Below, piece by piece: positions 54,231-63,404 of a stretch of 64,000 nucleotides of DNA. The DNA is from Leucobacter sp. cx-328. Its GTDB lineage: Bacteria > Actinomycetota > Actinomycetes > Actinomycetales > Microbacteriaceae. Numbering within the stretch: the stretch's first letter is position 1; the number at the start of each line of letters is the position of its first letter. The DNA is taken from assembly GCF_014530035.1 (NCBI RefSeq), contig NZ_JACVMX010000005.1, forward strand, positions 124,001 to 188,000. Reading direction: 5' to 3'. The notes below the pieces were generated by a model that was not told the DNA's origin, did not search any database, and saw only the letters and a program-made list of their open reading frames with translations. A program made the position numbers and the translations under genes.

Positions 54231-54815
54231 TCAGAGACGTGACCAGCGCTCGAAAACGTACCCGAGCCCCTGCTGTGATTGCTCTTCAGGTCCCTGTTCT
54301 GCAAGATGCCACTCAGGCCCAATTTCAGGCGCGAAGGTGTCTGCGTCGTCGATAGTGAGGCCGATCCGCGTGACTACGAGCTCGTCAGCAAGCGGCATCG
54401 CGGCTCGGTACAGCTGGCCGCCGCCCATGATCCACGCAGCGCGTGCTGGCCAGTCATTGTTGGCCGCTTCAGCATCAGCGGCGCATGCCGCCGTATAAGC
54501 ATCGCGCACAGCCGACTTCGTGAGCGCAAGAGCCTCTTCAAGCGTCGCAACAATGGTCGCACCGTCAGCGACATATGCCGCATCACTCGTAATAACAACG
54601 TTGGTGCGCCCGGGAAGCGGCCGGAAACTCGCAGGAAGTGATTCCCAAGTCCGGCGCCCCATAATCACCGGCGCGCCCCAGGTTGTTCGTTTGAAATGCG
54701 CGAGGTCCTCAGGCAGGTGCCAAGGCATGGTTCCGCCACGGCCAATCACTCCCCCAGTTGCCTCAGCCCAAATCATGCCGAGACCTTCACCAATGGTGCG
54801 TTCTGCGTGCTTCAT
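54231..54815 (-). CDS. folA: Dihydrofolate reductase
   Basis: A 194-residue dihydrofolate reductase that regenerates tetrahydrofolate after thymidylate synthesis. MIWAEATGGVIGRGGTMPWHLPEDLAHFKRTTWGAPVIMGRRTWESLP has the substrate aspartate/glutamate position (Glu in HLPEDL) and the NADPH motif. An insertion of about 20 residues around DAYTAACAADAEAANNDWPA is longer than in E. coli. Its ATG overlaps the thyA stop (TAATG), so the pair is translationally coupled and functionally linked. Confidence 0.95.
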   Translation of the reverse strand: MKHAERTIGEGLGMIWAEATGGVIGRGGTMPWHLPEDLAHFKRTTWGAPVIMGRRTWESLPASFRPLPGRTNVVITSDAAYVADGATIVATLEEALALTKSAVRDAYTAACAADAEAANNDWPARAAWIMGGGQLYRAAMPLADELVVTRIGLTIDDADTFAPEIGPEWHLAEQGPEEQSQQGLGYVFERWSRL

Positions 54816-55621
54816 TAGACCGCCACCGGCGCCTTAATACCGGGGTGGTGCTCGTAGCCGACGATCTCGAAGTCTTCGAGCGTGTAATCAAAGATCGAAT
54901 CAGCCTTGTTGATCTTGATCTGCGGGTACGCGTACGGCTCGCGTGAAAGCTGCTTCTCAACCTGTTCAACGTGGTTGTCATAGACGTGGCAATCGCCACC
55001 GGTCCAGATAAACTCACCCGGCTCTAGGCCGACCTGCTGCGCCACCATCAGGGTCAGCAGCGCGTATGACGCGATGTTGAAGGGAACACCCAGGAACATA
55101 TCTGCCGAACGCTGGTACAGCTGGCAGGACAACTTGCCATCAGCGACGTAAAACTGGAAGAACGCGTGGCACGGCATAAGCGCCATCTCGTCAAGATCAG
55201 CAACGTTCCACGCCGAGACGATGATGCGACGCGAGTCAGGGTTCGAGCGAAGCTGCTCGATGACGTTTGCAATCTGGTCGATGTGCTCGCCACCGGGCGC
55301 TGGCCATGAACGCCACTGCACACCGTAAACGGGGCCGAGATCGCCCTTTTCGTCAGCCCACTCGTCCCAAATCGTCACGCCATTGTCGGTGAGGAACTGC
55401 GTGTTCGACTCGCCCCGAAGGAACCACAGCAGCTCAACCGCGACAGACTTGAAATGCACACGCTTGGTCGTGAGCAGCGGGAACGACCCTGCAAGATCGT
55501 AGCGAATCTGGCGGCCGAAGAGACTGCGCGTGCCGGTGCCCGTGCGATCGCTCTTCGGAGTACCAGTCTCATATACCTCACGAAGCAGGTCTTCGTATGG
55601 AGTTTTGATCTCAGCAGTCAT
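54815..55621 (-). CDS. thyA: Thymidylate synthase (ThyA type)
   Basis: ThyA methylates dUMP with methylene-THF. The 268-residue protein has the nucleophile Cys151 in [24 protein letters not shown] near the start for phosphate binding, RRIIVSAWN (131-139) and [27 protein letters not shown]. It heads the thyA-folA unit, probably read on into dapA-rnj-murJ. I found no thyX in the window. Confidence 0.98.
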   Translation of the reverse strand: MTAEIKTPYEDLLREVYETGTPKSDRTGTGTRSLFGRQIRYDLAGSFPLLTTKRVHFKSVAVELLWFLRGESNTQFLTDNGVTIWDEWADEKGDLGPVYGVQWRSWPAPGGEHIDQIANVIEQLRSNPDSRRIIVSAWNVADLDEMALMPCHAFFQFYVADGKLSCQLYQRSADMFLGVPFNIASYALLTLMVAQQVGLEPGEFIWTGGDCHVYDNHVEQVEKQLSREPYAYPQIKINKADSIFDYTLEDFEIVGYEHHPGIKAPVAV

Positions 55622-55702
55622 GCGCTCAATCTTACCGAATCGTCAGGGCATGAGGCCGAGGCGCTTGGTCAAGTTCATTTGTCAGCCGTGGGCGCAACCA
55701 AA

Positions 55703-55744
55703 AATGGCGGTACCCCGGTGATTTCCCACCGGGGTACCGCCATT
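55703..55744. terminator. Terminator after the APC permease gene
   Basis: AATGGCGGTACCCCGGTG (55703-55720) pairs perfectly with 55727-55744 over 18 bases, with an ATTTCC loop. It begins 26 bases after the permease stop and has A/T runs on both sides. Confidence 0.9.
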
Positions 55745-55769
55745 TACACAGCCTAGGCAGTGAAGGAAA

Positions 55770-57371
55770 TTAGCTTCCCAGACCGTCGTCGAAGACCTCG
55801 ATGATCGACGTATCGTTCGTTGCATCCACGCGCTCAAGGACCTGGCCCTTGAAGAAGCGAGGAGTCTTACGCGACTGGATGAGCATGAGTACAACACCCA
55901 ACCCGAGAACGACAACACCGATCAGGCCAACCAAGCCGATGCCGGCAATGTTGCTCCCGGAACCAGCCGCGGGATCCATGCTGTCGACAGTCGTCTGAAT
56001 GAAGACCAAGAGCAGAATGACGCCACCGATGCCAGGAAGGATAACCTTCGACATCATCGAACCAAAGCCCTGCTTAGGAGCAAGCTTACGGAAGTACCAG
56101 GTGCTCGAAAGCGCAGTAATGCCGTAGTAGAAGCAGACCATCATGCCGAGCGCGGTGATCGTGTCCCAAAGAACGTCTTCACTGATGAAACGCATAACGG
56201 CGTAGAAGATCGAAGCAACAAGTGAAGACAGCATGAGCGCCACGTAAGGCGACTTGTACTTGGGGTGGATCTTCTTAATTGCGGCAGGAATAGCACCATA
56301 GTGCGACATTGCGAGGAGGGTACGCGCCGGCGAAATAGCGGTCGAGTTAATCGATGCCATTGCCGAAACGAGGATTGCAAGCGAGAGGAAGATCGCAGCC
56401 GGGCCCATGACAGGATGCGCGAGCGCTGCAAAGACGTTCTCAGCGATGTCGGAGTTGCCGAGGCCCGTCGGACCATCGCCGACGCCAGCGTATGCAACCG
56501 TTGCCGCTGCGGTACCGACATACATGATCACCAGGATGACGACGAGGATCATCGCGGCCTTGCTCTCAGTCGACATACGACCCTTGGAAGGCTTCGTTTC
56601 CTCACCCATGGTGAGGATGGTGTCCCAGCCCCAGTACACGAAGATCGAAACTGCAATACCAGCAGCGAATGCGCTCACGCTCGAAACCTCAAGCGGGTTA
56701 AACCACGAGAGTTCCGGCATACGGCCTTCGGTGTTTGCAGGATCAGCTGCGCCGACAAACATCGCAACAGCGAACCAGATCATGATGGCCATCTGGAACA
56801 CCACGGTGATGTACTGGAAGATCTTCGTCGAGGTCATACCTCTATACGAGATGAAGGTCGCCACGGCCATGAACGCGAGGCAGACGAGAATGTTAATGAA
56901 CTTGTTGTCTGAAAGCAGTGCAATCTCAGGGTTTTCCGCCATGATTGCGATCGACTGGAACAAGAACTCAACAGCAATACCGGCAAGGTTCGAAAGAACA
57001 AGCACCGTAGCCGCGATGAGGCCCCAACCTGCCATCCAGCCCACCCACGGGCCGAATGCACGAGTCGCCCAGGTGAACGAAGTGCCCGAGTCAGGCATTG
57101 CCGAGTTCAGGGCACGGTAACCGATTGCAACGAGCAGCATGGGCAGGAAGCCCATGAGGAAGATTGCCGGCGTCTGATATCCAACTTCACTTGCTGCTGG
57201 ACCAATTGCCGAGGTGAGCGTGTACGCAGGCGCACACACCGAAAGGCCAATAACCAGTGCGCCGACAACGCCGACAGTGCCTGATTCCAGACCTTTCTTA
57301 CTAATTCCAGTGACCGAATCCAGGGTGCGGGTAGCACCTTCAGGAACGCTCTGGTCGTACTTAGAAGACAT
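55770..57371 (-). CDS. APC-superfamily amino acid permease
   Basis: A 533-residue permease with about 12-14 membrane helices. The first-helix motif GTVGVVGALVIGLSVCAPAYTLTSAIGP and the DSGTSFTWATRAFGPWVGWMAGWG segment are typical of the amino acid-polyamine-organocation superfamily. It fits the broad PotE/YhdG-like group, and the substrate cannot be stated. The frame is open to 57446; ATG at 57371 (MSSKYDQS) has GGAG 9 bases upstream and is preferred. A perfect inverted repeat lies 48-68 bases upstream. Confidence 0.88.
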   Translation of the reverse strand: MSSKYDQSVPEGATRTLDSVTGISKKGLESGTVGVVGALVIGLSVCAPAYTLTSAIGPAASEVGYQTPAIFLMGFLPMLLVAIGYRALNSAMPDSGTSFTWATRAFGPWVGWMAGWGLIAATVLVLSNLAGIAVEFLFQSIAIMAENPEIALLSDNKFINILVCLAFMAVATFISYRGMTSTKIFQYITVVFQMAIMIWFAVAMFVGAADPANTEGRMPELSWFNPLEVSSVSAFAAGIAVSIFVYWGWDTILTMGEETKPSKGRMSTESKAAMILVVILVIMYVGTAAATVAYAGVGDGPTGLGNSDIAENVFAALAHPVMGPAAIFLSLAILVSAMASINSTAISPARTLLAMSHYGAIPAAIKKIHPKYKSPYVALMLSSLVASIFYAVMRFISEDVLWDTITALGMMVCFYYGITALSSTWYFRKLAPKQGFGSMMSKVILPGIGGVILLLVFIQTTVDSMDPAAGSGSNIAGIGLVGLIGVVVLGLGVVLMLIQSRKTPRFFKGQVLERVDATNDTSIIEVFDDGLGS

Positions 57372-57418
57372 ACGTCTACTCCGTCTTTCTCTCGCTTCAG
57401 TGCGAGAAGATCCCATAC

Positions 57419-57439
57419 GCATTTGCACAGAGCAAATGC
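57419..57439 (-). promoter_or_regulatory. Perfect inverted repeat upstream of the APC permease (operator candidate)
   Basis: GCATTTGC, 5 bases (ACAGA), GCAAATGC. The two 8-base arms are exact inverted repeats 48-68 bases upstream of the permease start. A second short hairpin (CTCGC/GCGAG) follows at 57391-57406 in the leader. The regulator is not adjacent. Confidence 0.5.
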
Positions 57440-57534
57440 TTCCCACAGCAATACGTATGGCTAGTTAACTTGCTCCGAAGAATCTTACGCCTATACTTCG
57501 AAAAAGTCGCATCGGCTAGAGAAACGCCACTGAT

Positions 57535-57984
57535 TTAGTTGTGTTCTACAGAAATGGCTTGTCTTGTCGCCTGTCTTGCGCGCTTTCGATCACCTGCCGC
57601 ATCGTAGACAATCGACAAACGCATCCAGTTGCGCCACTCCTCTGGCTCCGTCTCTGCCGCCTGCTGATACTTCGGAAAAACTGCCTCGACATTTTCGTGC
57701 GTCGGACGTTTACCGCCCTCAACCACGAACAGATCGTCAGGGAGATTTCCCTCGGCTTCGAGCTGGTCAACCAGCTTCGTTGCAGAGTAGCCAAACATGA
57801 TTTCACGCACGAGCGCCCACACGCCAATGATTGGCAGAATGACGAGTGCGATACCCATCGCTACGGCAATTGCATCACCCGACATAATGAGCGCAACTGC
57901 CTTTACACCGGCAAGGAAGAAGTAGAGCACCAGCAGCGCGCTCATAGTGACAATGCCAAAGATTGCGTTATTACGCGCTTTCAT
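57535..57984 (-). CDS. Small membrane protein with a tetratricopeptide-like tail
   Basis: A 149-residue protein with two membrane helices (about 7-28 and 35-60) and a cytoplasmic tail of about 85 residues. The tail has a TPR-like pattern: FPKYQQAAETEPEEWRNWMRLSIVYDAAGDRKRARQATRQAI. I do not know a function. Proteins of this kind are often found next to dapB in actinobacteria. It starts 2 bases after the dapB stop, so it is translationally linked to dapB. Confidence 0.8.
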   Translation of the reverse strand: MKARNNAIFGIVTMSALLVLYFFLAGVKAVALIMSGDAIAVAMGIALVILPIIGVWALVREIMFGYSATKLVDQLEAEGNLPDDLFVVEGGKRPTHENVEAVFPKYQQAAETEPEEWRNWMRLSIVYDAAGDRKRARQATRQAISVEHN

Positions 57985-57986
57985 CG

Positions 57987-58727
57987 TTATGCGCCCACCT
58001 TGCCAAGCCCGAGCAGGGCATCGAGGCCAACCGTCAAACCGGTCGCATCAGGAGCAGCTGCGAGCGCTGCACGAATGCCAGCCTTGTATGAATCACCGGA
58101 AAGGGTGTCATGCGTCACGGTAAGCACTTCACCGGCGCCACCCATTCGAACCTCCTGCTTCGCCATGACTCCGGTCATACGAAGACTGTGGACGGGGATG
58201 CCCCCGATGAGTTCGCCACGAGCCGTCTGATCTGCGTATGGGGCGTCAACAGGCTTGCCGTCGCGTGCGGCCATCATGAGCTCTGCAGTACGTACTGCAG
58301 AGCCAGATGGAGAATCAACCTTTTTTGCGTGATGCGCCTCGATGATCTCTATCGAATCAAAGAACGGCGCTGCGATCTGCGCAAGCGCGGTGCCAAGCAC
58401 CGAGCCAAGTGAAAAGTTCGGGACGACAATCGCACCGGCATCTGAAAGTTCAGAAATCAGCGCGGCGAGTTCTGCAAGACGCTCCTGCGACCAGCCGCTC
58501 GTACCCACAATGACTTTCTGACCGCGTCGCAACGCCCGCTCTACGACCGCCTGTGAGACATCAGGCGTCGTTACATCGACCAGCACCGCTGCGTCTGCTC
58601 CTTCGTCAGGGGCAGAAGTGCTGCGCAGGCGCGCGACCAGCTCGAACCGCGGGTCCTCCTCAATCACGTCGCAAATGAGAGAACCAAGCCGACCGGATGA
58701 ACCGGCCACCGCTACTGAAATTGCCAT
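57987..58727 (-). CDS. dapB: 4-hydroxy-tetrahydrodipicolinate reductase
   Basis: DapB reduces the DapA product with NAD(P)H in lysine/diaminopimelate synthesis. The 246-residue protein has the Rossmann motif VAVAGSSGRLGSLICDVI, VDVTTPDV, the hinge VIVGTSGW, and the substrate motif EIIEAHHAKKVDSPSGSA with the catalytic His-His and Lys. The frame is open to 58847, but ATG at 58727 gives the family start. It is read from the pnp side after the M16 peptidase gene, with a 34-base gap. Confidence 0.96.
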   Translation of the reverse strand: MAISVAVAGSSGRLGSLICDVIEEDPRFELVARLRSTSAPDEGADAAVLVDVTTPDVSQAVVERALRRGQKVIVGTSGWSQERLAELAALISELSDAGAIVVPNFSLGSVLGTALAQIAAPFFDSIEIIEAHHAKKVDSPSGSAVRTAELMMAARDGKPVDAPYADQTARGELIGGIPVHSLRMTGVMAKQEVRMGGAGEVLTVTHDTLSGDSYKAGIRAALAAAPDATGLTVGLDALLGLGKVGA

Positions 58728-58761
58728 GTTCCCAGCGTAGCGGTGACCACCGTCAGTCCGC

Positions 58762-60111
58762 TTAGAGGCCGAGACCTTCCACAGCGCCAACCGCAACGAT
58801 CTGCAGCGGCTGAGCTGCGAGCGTCTTCGCCATTGACTGAATTTCATCGTTTGTTACAGCCGCATAGCGCTCGAGCGACATATCAAGGTCGTAGAACTCC
58901 CCCGAGGTCATCTCTGCGCGTGCGAGGCGACTCATACGCGTGTCCGAATCTTCGAGCGCCAGGGCAGAAGATCCAGCGACCTGACCAAGGGTACGTTCGA
59001 GTTCTTCCTCGGTGATCCCCTGATCCGCCAACCGAGCAAGCTCTGCTTCTGCCAGCTCCATGACCTCGACCGCGTTCGCCGGTGCCATACCCGCGTACAT
59101 ACCGAAGAGGCCAGCGTCTGTGTAGCTCGCACCGAAGGAATACGCTGTGTAGGCCAGGCCGCGCTTCTCGCGGATCTCCTGGAACAGCCGGCTGGACATG
59201 CCCCCACCCAGCACCGAATTCATGATGCCGTAGGCGTAACGGCGCGGATCACCATTTCGCAGTGCGGGGGTACCGAGCATGAGGTTTACCTGCTCACTCG
59301 TACGATTCACAAGCGCGGGAGCACCGGGCGCTCCGACCCAGCCCTGCGCGGCGGCCGCGCGGCGCACGGGCGTGCGATCCACGTTGAGATCCCACTGCGC
59401 CGAGTCTGCGAGGCCCAATTCGCGCAGGACGATCTCGACAAATCGATCGTGATCGACCGCACCAGCTGCCGTCACAATCAGGGTCGAGGGATCGTACTGT
59501 TCCTTGTAATGACGAAGCACATCATCACGCTGTGCAGCGCGGATCGTCTCATTATTGCCGCCAATCGGACGGCCAAGCGCGTGCCCGCGGAGCACCTCTT
59601 CGAATAGTCGCTCACTCGCGACATCACCAAGATCGTCTGCTGCCATTGCGAGTTCTTCGAGAATGACGCCGCGTTCGGTCTCAAACTCTTTCTCGTCGAG
59701 TACCGAGTTTGCCACCATGTCGGTGAGGACAACGGTCGCGTGCTCCAGATCCGCGTCACGGACCTTTGCGTAGTAGCAGGTGTATTCCTTCGCGGTGAGT
59801 GCGTTGTGCTCGGCACCAATTCGGTCAAAGCTGGTGGCAATCTCATACGCATCGCGCGTAGGCGTGCCTTTGAAGAGCAGGTGCTCGAGGAAGTGGGTCG
59901 AACCGAGGCTCCCGGGCGCTTCGTTACTCACTGCCTGCTCATCAGCAGAACCGACACCAACCCAGAAACCGATCGACGCGCTGCGCGCAGCTGGCATACG
60001 CTCGGTCAGAATGCGCAATCCGCTCGGGTGCACCGTACGCCGAATCTCACCGCCACCCAGATCGATCGAAAGCTCAGGCTGGTCGAGGGGAAAAAGAATC
60101 GGCTCGCGCAT
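58762..60111 (-). CDS. M16-family zinc peptidase
   Basis: A 449-residue insulinase-type peptidase. The inverted zinc motif H-x-x-E-H is HFLEH (73-77) with the third ligand Glu in the ERGVILEELAM region near 150. The C-terminal half is the inactive structural domain with GGGMSSRLFQEIREKRGLAYTAYSF, the R/Y substrate motif. It is cytoplasmic, with no signal peptide. It follows pnp after a terminator; the order pnp, M16, dapB is common in actinobacteria. Substrate unknown. Confidence 0.94.
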   Translation of the reverse strand: MREPILFPLDQPELSIDLGGGEIRRTVHPSGLRILTERMPAARSASIGFWVGVGSADEQAVSNEAPGSLGSTHFLEHLLFKGTPTRDAYEIATSFDRIGAEHNALTAKEYTCYYAKVRDADLEHATVVLTDMVANSVLDEKEFETERGVILEELAMAADDLGDVASERLFEEVLRGHALGRPIGGNNETIRAAQRDDVLRHYKEQYDPSTLIVTAAGAVDHDRFVEIVLRELGLADSAQWDLNVDRTPVRRAAAAQGWVGAPGAPALVNRTSEQVNLMLGTPALRNGDPRRYAYGIMNSVLGGGMSSRLFQEIREKRGLAYTAYSFGASYTDAGLFGMYAGMAPANAVEVMELAEAELARLADQGITEEELERTLGQVAGSSALALEDSDTRMSRLARAEMTSGEFYDLDMSLERYAAVTNDEIQSMAKTLAAQPLQIVAVGAVEGLGL

Positions 60112-60179
60112 TCCCCCAGCCTATGCCCTTCCTTCTGAACAACTCCCCAGGGGCGCGGATCGATCCGCAAGCAGAAACG

Positions 60180-60222
60180 CATCGCGCCCGCGGCCACCAT
60201 TGCTGGGGCCGCGGGCGCGATG
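60180..60222 (-). terminator. Terminator of pnp
   Basis: CATCGCGCCCGCGGCC (60180-60195) and GGCCGCGGGCGCGATG (60207-60222) form a 16-base perfect stem with an 11-base loop. It begins 27 bases after the pnp stop codon. No U tract. Confidence 0.85.
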
Positions 60223-60249
60223 TCGTGACGTTACCGTCGAGGGGCGAAA

Positions 60250-62514
60250 TTACTCAGCTTCGGGAGCTGCTTCTTCTTCCGCCTTCTCTTCGAGAACGGG
60301 CTCGAGCGAGAGCTTGCCGCGATCGTCAACCTTGGTGATCTTCACGAGGATCTTCTGACCCACCGAGAGCACCTCGTCGACCGAGTCGATACGCTTGCCG
60401 CCGACGAGCTTGCGCACCTCAGAGATGTGCAGCAGGCCGTCCTTGCCCGGGAGGAGCGAGACGAACGCGCCAAATGCCGCGTTCTTCACGACGGTGCCGA
60501 GGTACTGCTCGCCAACCTCAGGGTTCTGAGGGTTCGCGATTGCGTTGACCTGTGCACGTGCAGCCTCAGCCGAGGGGCCGTCAACTGCGCCGATGTAGAC
60601 GGTGCCGTCGTCATCGATCGAGATGTCAGCGCCCGTCTCGTCCTGGATGCCGTTGATGGTCTTGCCCTTAGGACCGATGAGCTCACCGATCTTGTCAACG
60701 GGGATCTGCACGCTGATGACGCGAGGCGCGGTGGGCGCCATCTCGTCGGGAGCGTCGATTGCCTGCTCCATGACCGAGAGGATTGCGGTGCGCGCTTCCT
60801 TCGCCTGCGACAGTGCACCAACGAGGACGTCCGAGGGGATGCCGTCGAGCTTGGTGTCGAGCTGGAGAGCGGTAACGAACTCAGGGGTACCTGCGACCTT
60901 GAAGTCCATATCGCCGAGCGCGTCCTCTGCGCCGAGAATATCGGTGAGGGTAGCGAAGCGGGTCTCGCCGTCAACCTGGTCAGACACGAGGCCCATTGCG
61001 ATGCCCGCAACAGGTGCGCGCAGCGGAACGCCTGCGTTCAGCAGCGACAGAGTCGATGCACAGACCGAACCCATCGAGGTCGAACCGTTCGAACCGAGTG
61101 CCTCAGAAACCTGGCGGATTGCGTACGGGAACTGCTCGCGGCTCGGAAGTACCGGAACAAGTGCGCGCTCTGCGAGGAAGCCGTGGCCGATTTCGCGGCG
61201 CTTCGGGCTGCCAACACGGCCGGTCTCACCGGTCGAGTAGGGCGGGAAGTTGTAGTGGTGCATGTAGCGCTTGCTGGTCGTGGGCGACAGCGAGTCGATC
61301 TGCTGCTCCATCTTCAGCATGTTCAGCGTGGAGACACCCATGATCTGGGTCTCGCCGCGCTGGAAGATTGCCGAACCATGTACGCGAGGGATGACCTGCA
61401 CCTCTGCGTCGAGTGCACGGATGTCACGGAGACCGCGGCCATCGATACGTGCGCCCTCGCTGAGGATACGACCGCGAACGATCTTCTTGGTGACCGACTT
61501 GTACGCAGCCGAGACCTGACCCTCTGCCGAAGCGTCGAGTTCACCAGCCTCGATCTTCGCAGCGATTGCTTCCTTGACGCGCGCCTTGAGCGCATCGTCA
61601 GCATCCTGGCGCTCAACCTTGTCAGCGATCTGGTAGATCGACGACAGCTCTGCCTCTGCGAGCTCAGCAACTGCTGCGTAGGTCTCATCAGCGTACGGGG
61701 GGAAGACGGGGTAGTCAGCGATTTCCTTCGCCGACTGCGCAGCGAGTGCTTCCTGAGCCTTCACCAGCTGAGTCAGGAACGGCTTTGCAGCGTCGAGACC
61801 CGCAGCAACAACTGCCTCGTCAGGCTTGACAGCGCCAGCCTTGATGAGGTCCCACGAACCCTCGGTAGCTTCAGCCTCAACCATCATGATTGCGACATCT
61901 TCGGTACCGTCAGCCTTGGTAACGACGCGGCCTGCAACCATGAGGTCGAAGACTGCTTCCTTTACCTGCTCGTCGTTCGGGAACGCGACCCACTGGTCTG
62001 CGTCCGAACCGAAGCCGGGGATCAGCGCGAGGCGAACGCCTGCGATCGGACCCGAGAAGGGCAGACCCGAGATCTGGGTCGACATCGACGCTGCGTTGAT
62101 AGCAAGCGCGTCGTAGTACTCACCCGGTGCGATCGAGAGCACGGTCACAACGATCTGAACCTCGTTGCGGAGACCGTCGACAAACGACGGGCGCAGGGGG
62201 CGGTCGATGAGACGGCACACAAGGATAGCCTCGGTCGAGGGGCGACCCTCACGGCGGAAGAACGAGCCGGGGATCTTGCCAGCGGCGTACGAACGCTCTT
62301 CAACGTCAACGGTCAGCGGGAAGAAGTCGAAGTGATCCTTCGGCTGCTTCGATGCGCTGGTAGCCGAGAGGAGCATGGTCTCCTCGTCGAGGTACGCAGC
62401 AACGGCACCCTGTGCCTGCTGTGCGAGACGGCCAGCCTCAAAACGGATGGTGCGCTTGCCGAAACGACCGTTGTCGAGCACGGCCTCCGCAAACTTGATT
62501 TCAGGACCCTCCAC
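60250..62514 (-). CDS. pnp: Polyribonucleotide nucleotidyltransferase (PNPase)
   Basis: PNPase degrades RNA 3' to 5' by phosphorolysis and can add tails. The 754-residue protein has two RNase PH domains (the first beginning [32 protein letters not shown], the second from about residue 350 with [15 protein letters not shown] [14 protein letters not shown]), then KH (about 595-660, [25 protein letters not shown]) and S1 (about 665-740) domains and an acidic tail. The frame is open to 62769, but the GTG at 62514 has AAAGGAG 6 bases upstream and begins the conserved sequence. No rpsO precedes it, which is unusual. Confidence 0.96.
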   Translation of the reverse strand: MEGPEIKFAEAVLDNGRFGKRTIRFEAGRLAQQAQGAVAAYLDEETMLLSATSASKQPKDHFDFFPLTVDVEERSYAAGKIPGSFFRREGRPSTEAILVCRLIDRPLRPSFVDGLRNEVQIVVTVLSIAPGEYYDALAINAASMSTQISGLPFSGPIAGVRLALIPGFGSDADQWVAFPNDEQVKEAVFDLMVAGRVVTKADGTEDVAIMMVEAEATEGSWDLIKAGAVKPDEAVVAAGLDAAKPFLTQLVKAQEALAAQSAKEIADYPVFPPYADETYAAVAELAEAELSSIYQIADKVERQDADDALKARVKEAIAAKIEAGELDASAEGQVSAAYKSVTKKIVRGRILSEGARIDGRGLRDIRALDAEVQVIPRVHGSAIFQRGETQIMGVSTLNMLKMEQQIDSLSPTTSKRYMHHYNFPPYSTGETGRVGSPKRREIGHGFLAERALVPVLPSREQFPYAIRQVSEALGSNGSTSMGSVCASTLSLLNAGVPLRAPVAGIAMGLVSDQVDGETRFATLTDILGAEDALGDMDFKVAGTPEFVTALQLDTKLDGIPSDVLVGALSQAKEARTAILSVMEQAIDAPDEMAPTAPRVISVQIPVDKIGELIGPKGKTINGIQDETGADISIDDDGTVYIGAVDGPSAEAARAQVNAIANPQNPEVGEQYLGTVVKNAAFGAFVSLLPGKDGLLHISEVRKLVGGKRIDSVDEVLSVGQKILVKITKVDDRGKLSLEPVLEEKAEEEAAPEAE

Positions 62515-62897
62515 GGGTTCTCCTTTACTCCAGGCGAACGCTGCACAGCTCCCCCTGGCGGCGCCAGGTTGCTGCGCGGGCGACCACGGACTGATGTTCA
62601 GTGGAAGACCACTTGCTCCACCTGATGACCGCCGCGATACGACGGTCACTTTCAGCCATGTCAGGCTTGGCAAGGGATCCACCACCGAAGACCAGCACGA
62701 GATCTGACTCGTTCGCGCTTCGTTGGTGCGGGCAAATGCCCACGCAGCCAGGCTATCAGTTGCGCTCATGGTTTGGCTCGTTGAGTTTGGGTAGCGAACG
62801 CCCGGGCGATTGGGTGAGGTGGTGGGCGGATCGACGTACGGTTATCAACGATCGCCTTCGCGGCCAGTTATGCAATCAATGAGAAGAAGTCATCAAT

Positions 62898-63035
62898 TCA
62901 CCCGACGCCCACCAACACGGACCGCAGGCTGAATGCTGCGGCGCTTTCAATGATGAACACTGCAGAAACAATGATTTCCGCGAGCAGAAAGCCAAGTTCA
63001 CTTCCCTAGCCGATGGCGTTCAGCGACTTGACCAT
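62898..63035 (-). pseudogene. Possible remnant of a small membrane protein
   Basis: From an ATG at 63035 the frame reads MVKSLNAIG, an amber TAG at 63006-63008, then GSELGFLLAEIIVSAVFIIE, continuing SAAAFSLRSVLVGVG to a TGA at 62898. The second part has a strongly hydrophobic, membrane-helix character unusual for noncoding DNA of this composition. It may be the remnant of a decayed gene or chance. There is no convincing ribosome binding site. Confidence 0.25.
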
Positions 63036-63260
63036 CAGCTACGGGGTTGCGGGGTTGCGGGCGCGGCGTACTTCTCGCGTGCTGATGAACGGGCTGCACT
63101 GCTCACTTCATCGCTTGTTTTCCCAGCTCAGACAGCCCGGCCTCTGGCCGGCCCATTTCAGTCCCTGGCGAAGAGCCGGTGGCGTGAACCAATGACTCCG
63201 ATTGGCGCGTAACTGCGCGAGAATGGCGCGGTGCGGTCGCGCTCCGCGCGTATAGCTGCC

Positions 63261-63360
63261 GGCCAACCCCTCGAAACAGGGCCGTTCATACGAAAAAGCC
63301 CCTTTCATACGAATGAAAGGGGCTTTTTCGGGGGAAACGCTTGGTTTCGAGGGGTTAGCC
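63261..63360. repeat. Intergenic nested-hairpin element, copy 3, also likely serA terminator
   Basis: An outer stem pairs 63261-63277 with 63344-63360 at 16 of 17 positions (ACCCCTCGAAAC / GTTTCGAGGGGT core). An inner perfect 18-base hairpin pairs 63291-63308 with 63313-63330 around an ACGA loop and has AAAAA/TTTTT near its base. Asymmetric 13-base segments lie between the stems. It starts 45 bases after the serA stop, so the inner hairpin could end serA transcription. Confidence 0.7.
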
Positions 63361-63404
63361 TCGATGCCTCCGAAAGCTACAGTTGCCGAAGCGGCAGAAC
63401 AGTT

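Larger units (their letters stand above)
62515..63404. other. 890-base region without a convincing intact gene, upstream of pnp
   Basis: Reading frames here are short and lack coding character or recognisable domains. Just upstream of pnp two overlapping hairpins, ACTGA/TCAGT (62590-62602) and AGTGG/CCACT (62600-62613), share bases and could be alternative structures of the pnp leader. A hydrophobic frame with an internal amber codon lies at 62898-63035, and a large nested hairpin at 63261-63360. No rpsO or tRNA is seen. Confidence 0.55.

Noticed and set aside
60427-62625. A 732-codon open frame on the plus strand opposite pnp
   Set aside because: It mirrors the codon pattern of pnp, has no recognisable domain and no ribosome binding site. 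Long antisense frames are expected in GC-rich coding DNA.
62515-62769. N-terminal extension of pnp by 85 codons
   Set aside because: The GTG at 62514 has a strong ribosome binding site and begins the conserved protein.
63108-63308. A 66-codon minus-strand frame overlapping the third hairpin element
   Set aside because: Its first codons lie in the structured repeat, it has no ribosome binding site and no recognisable domain, and other frames of the same stretch are equally open.
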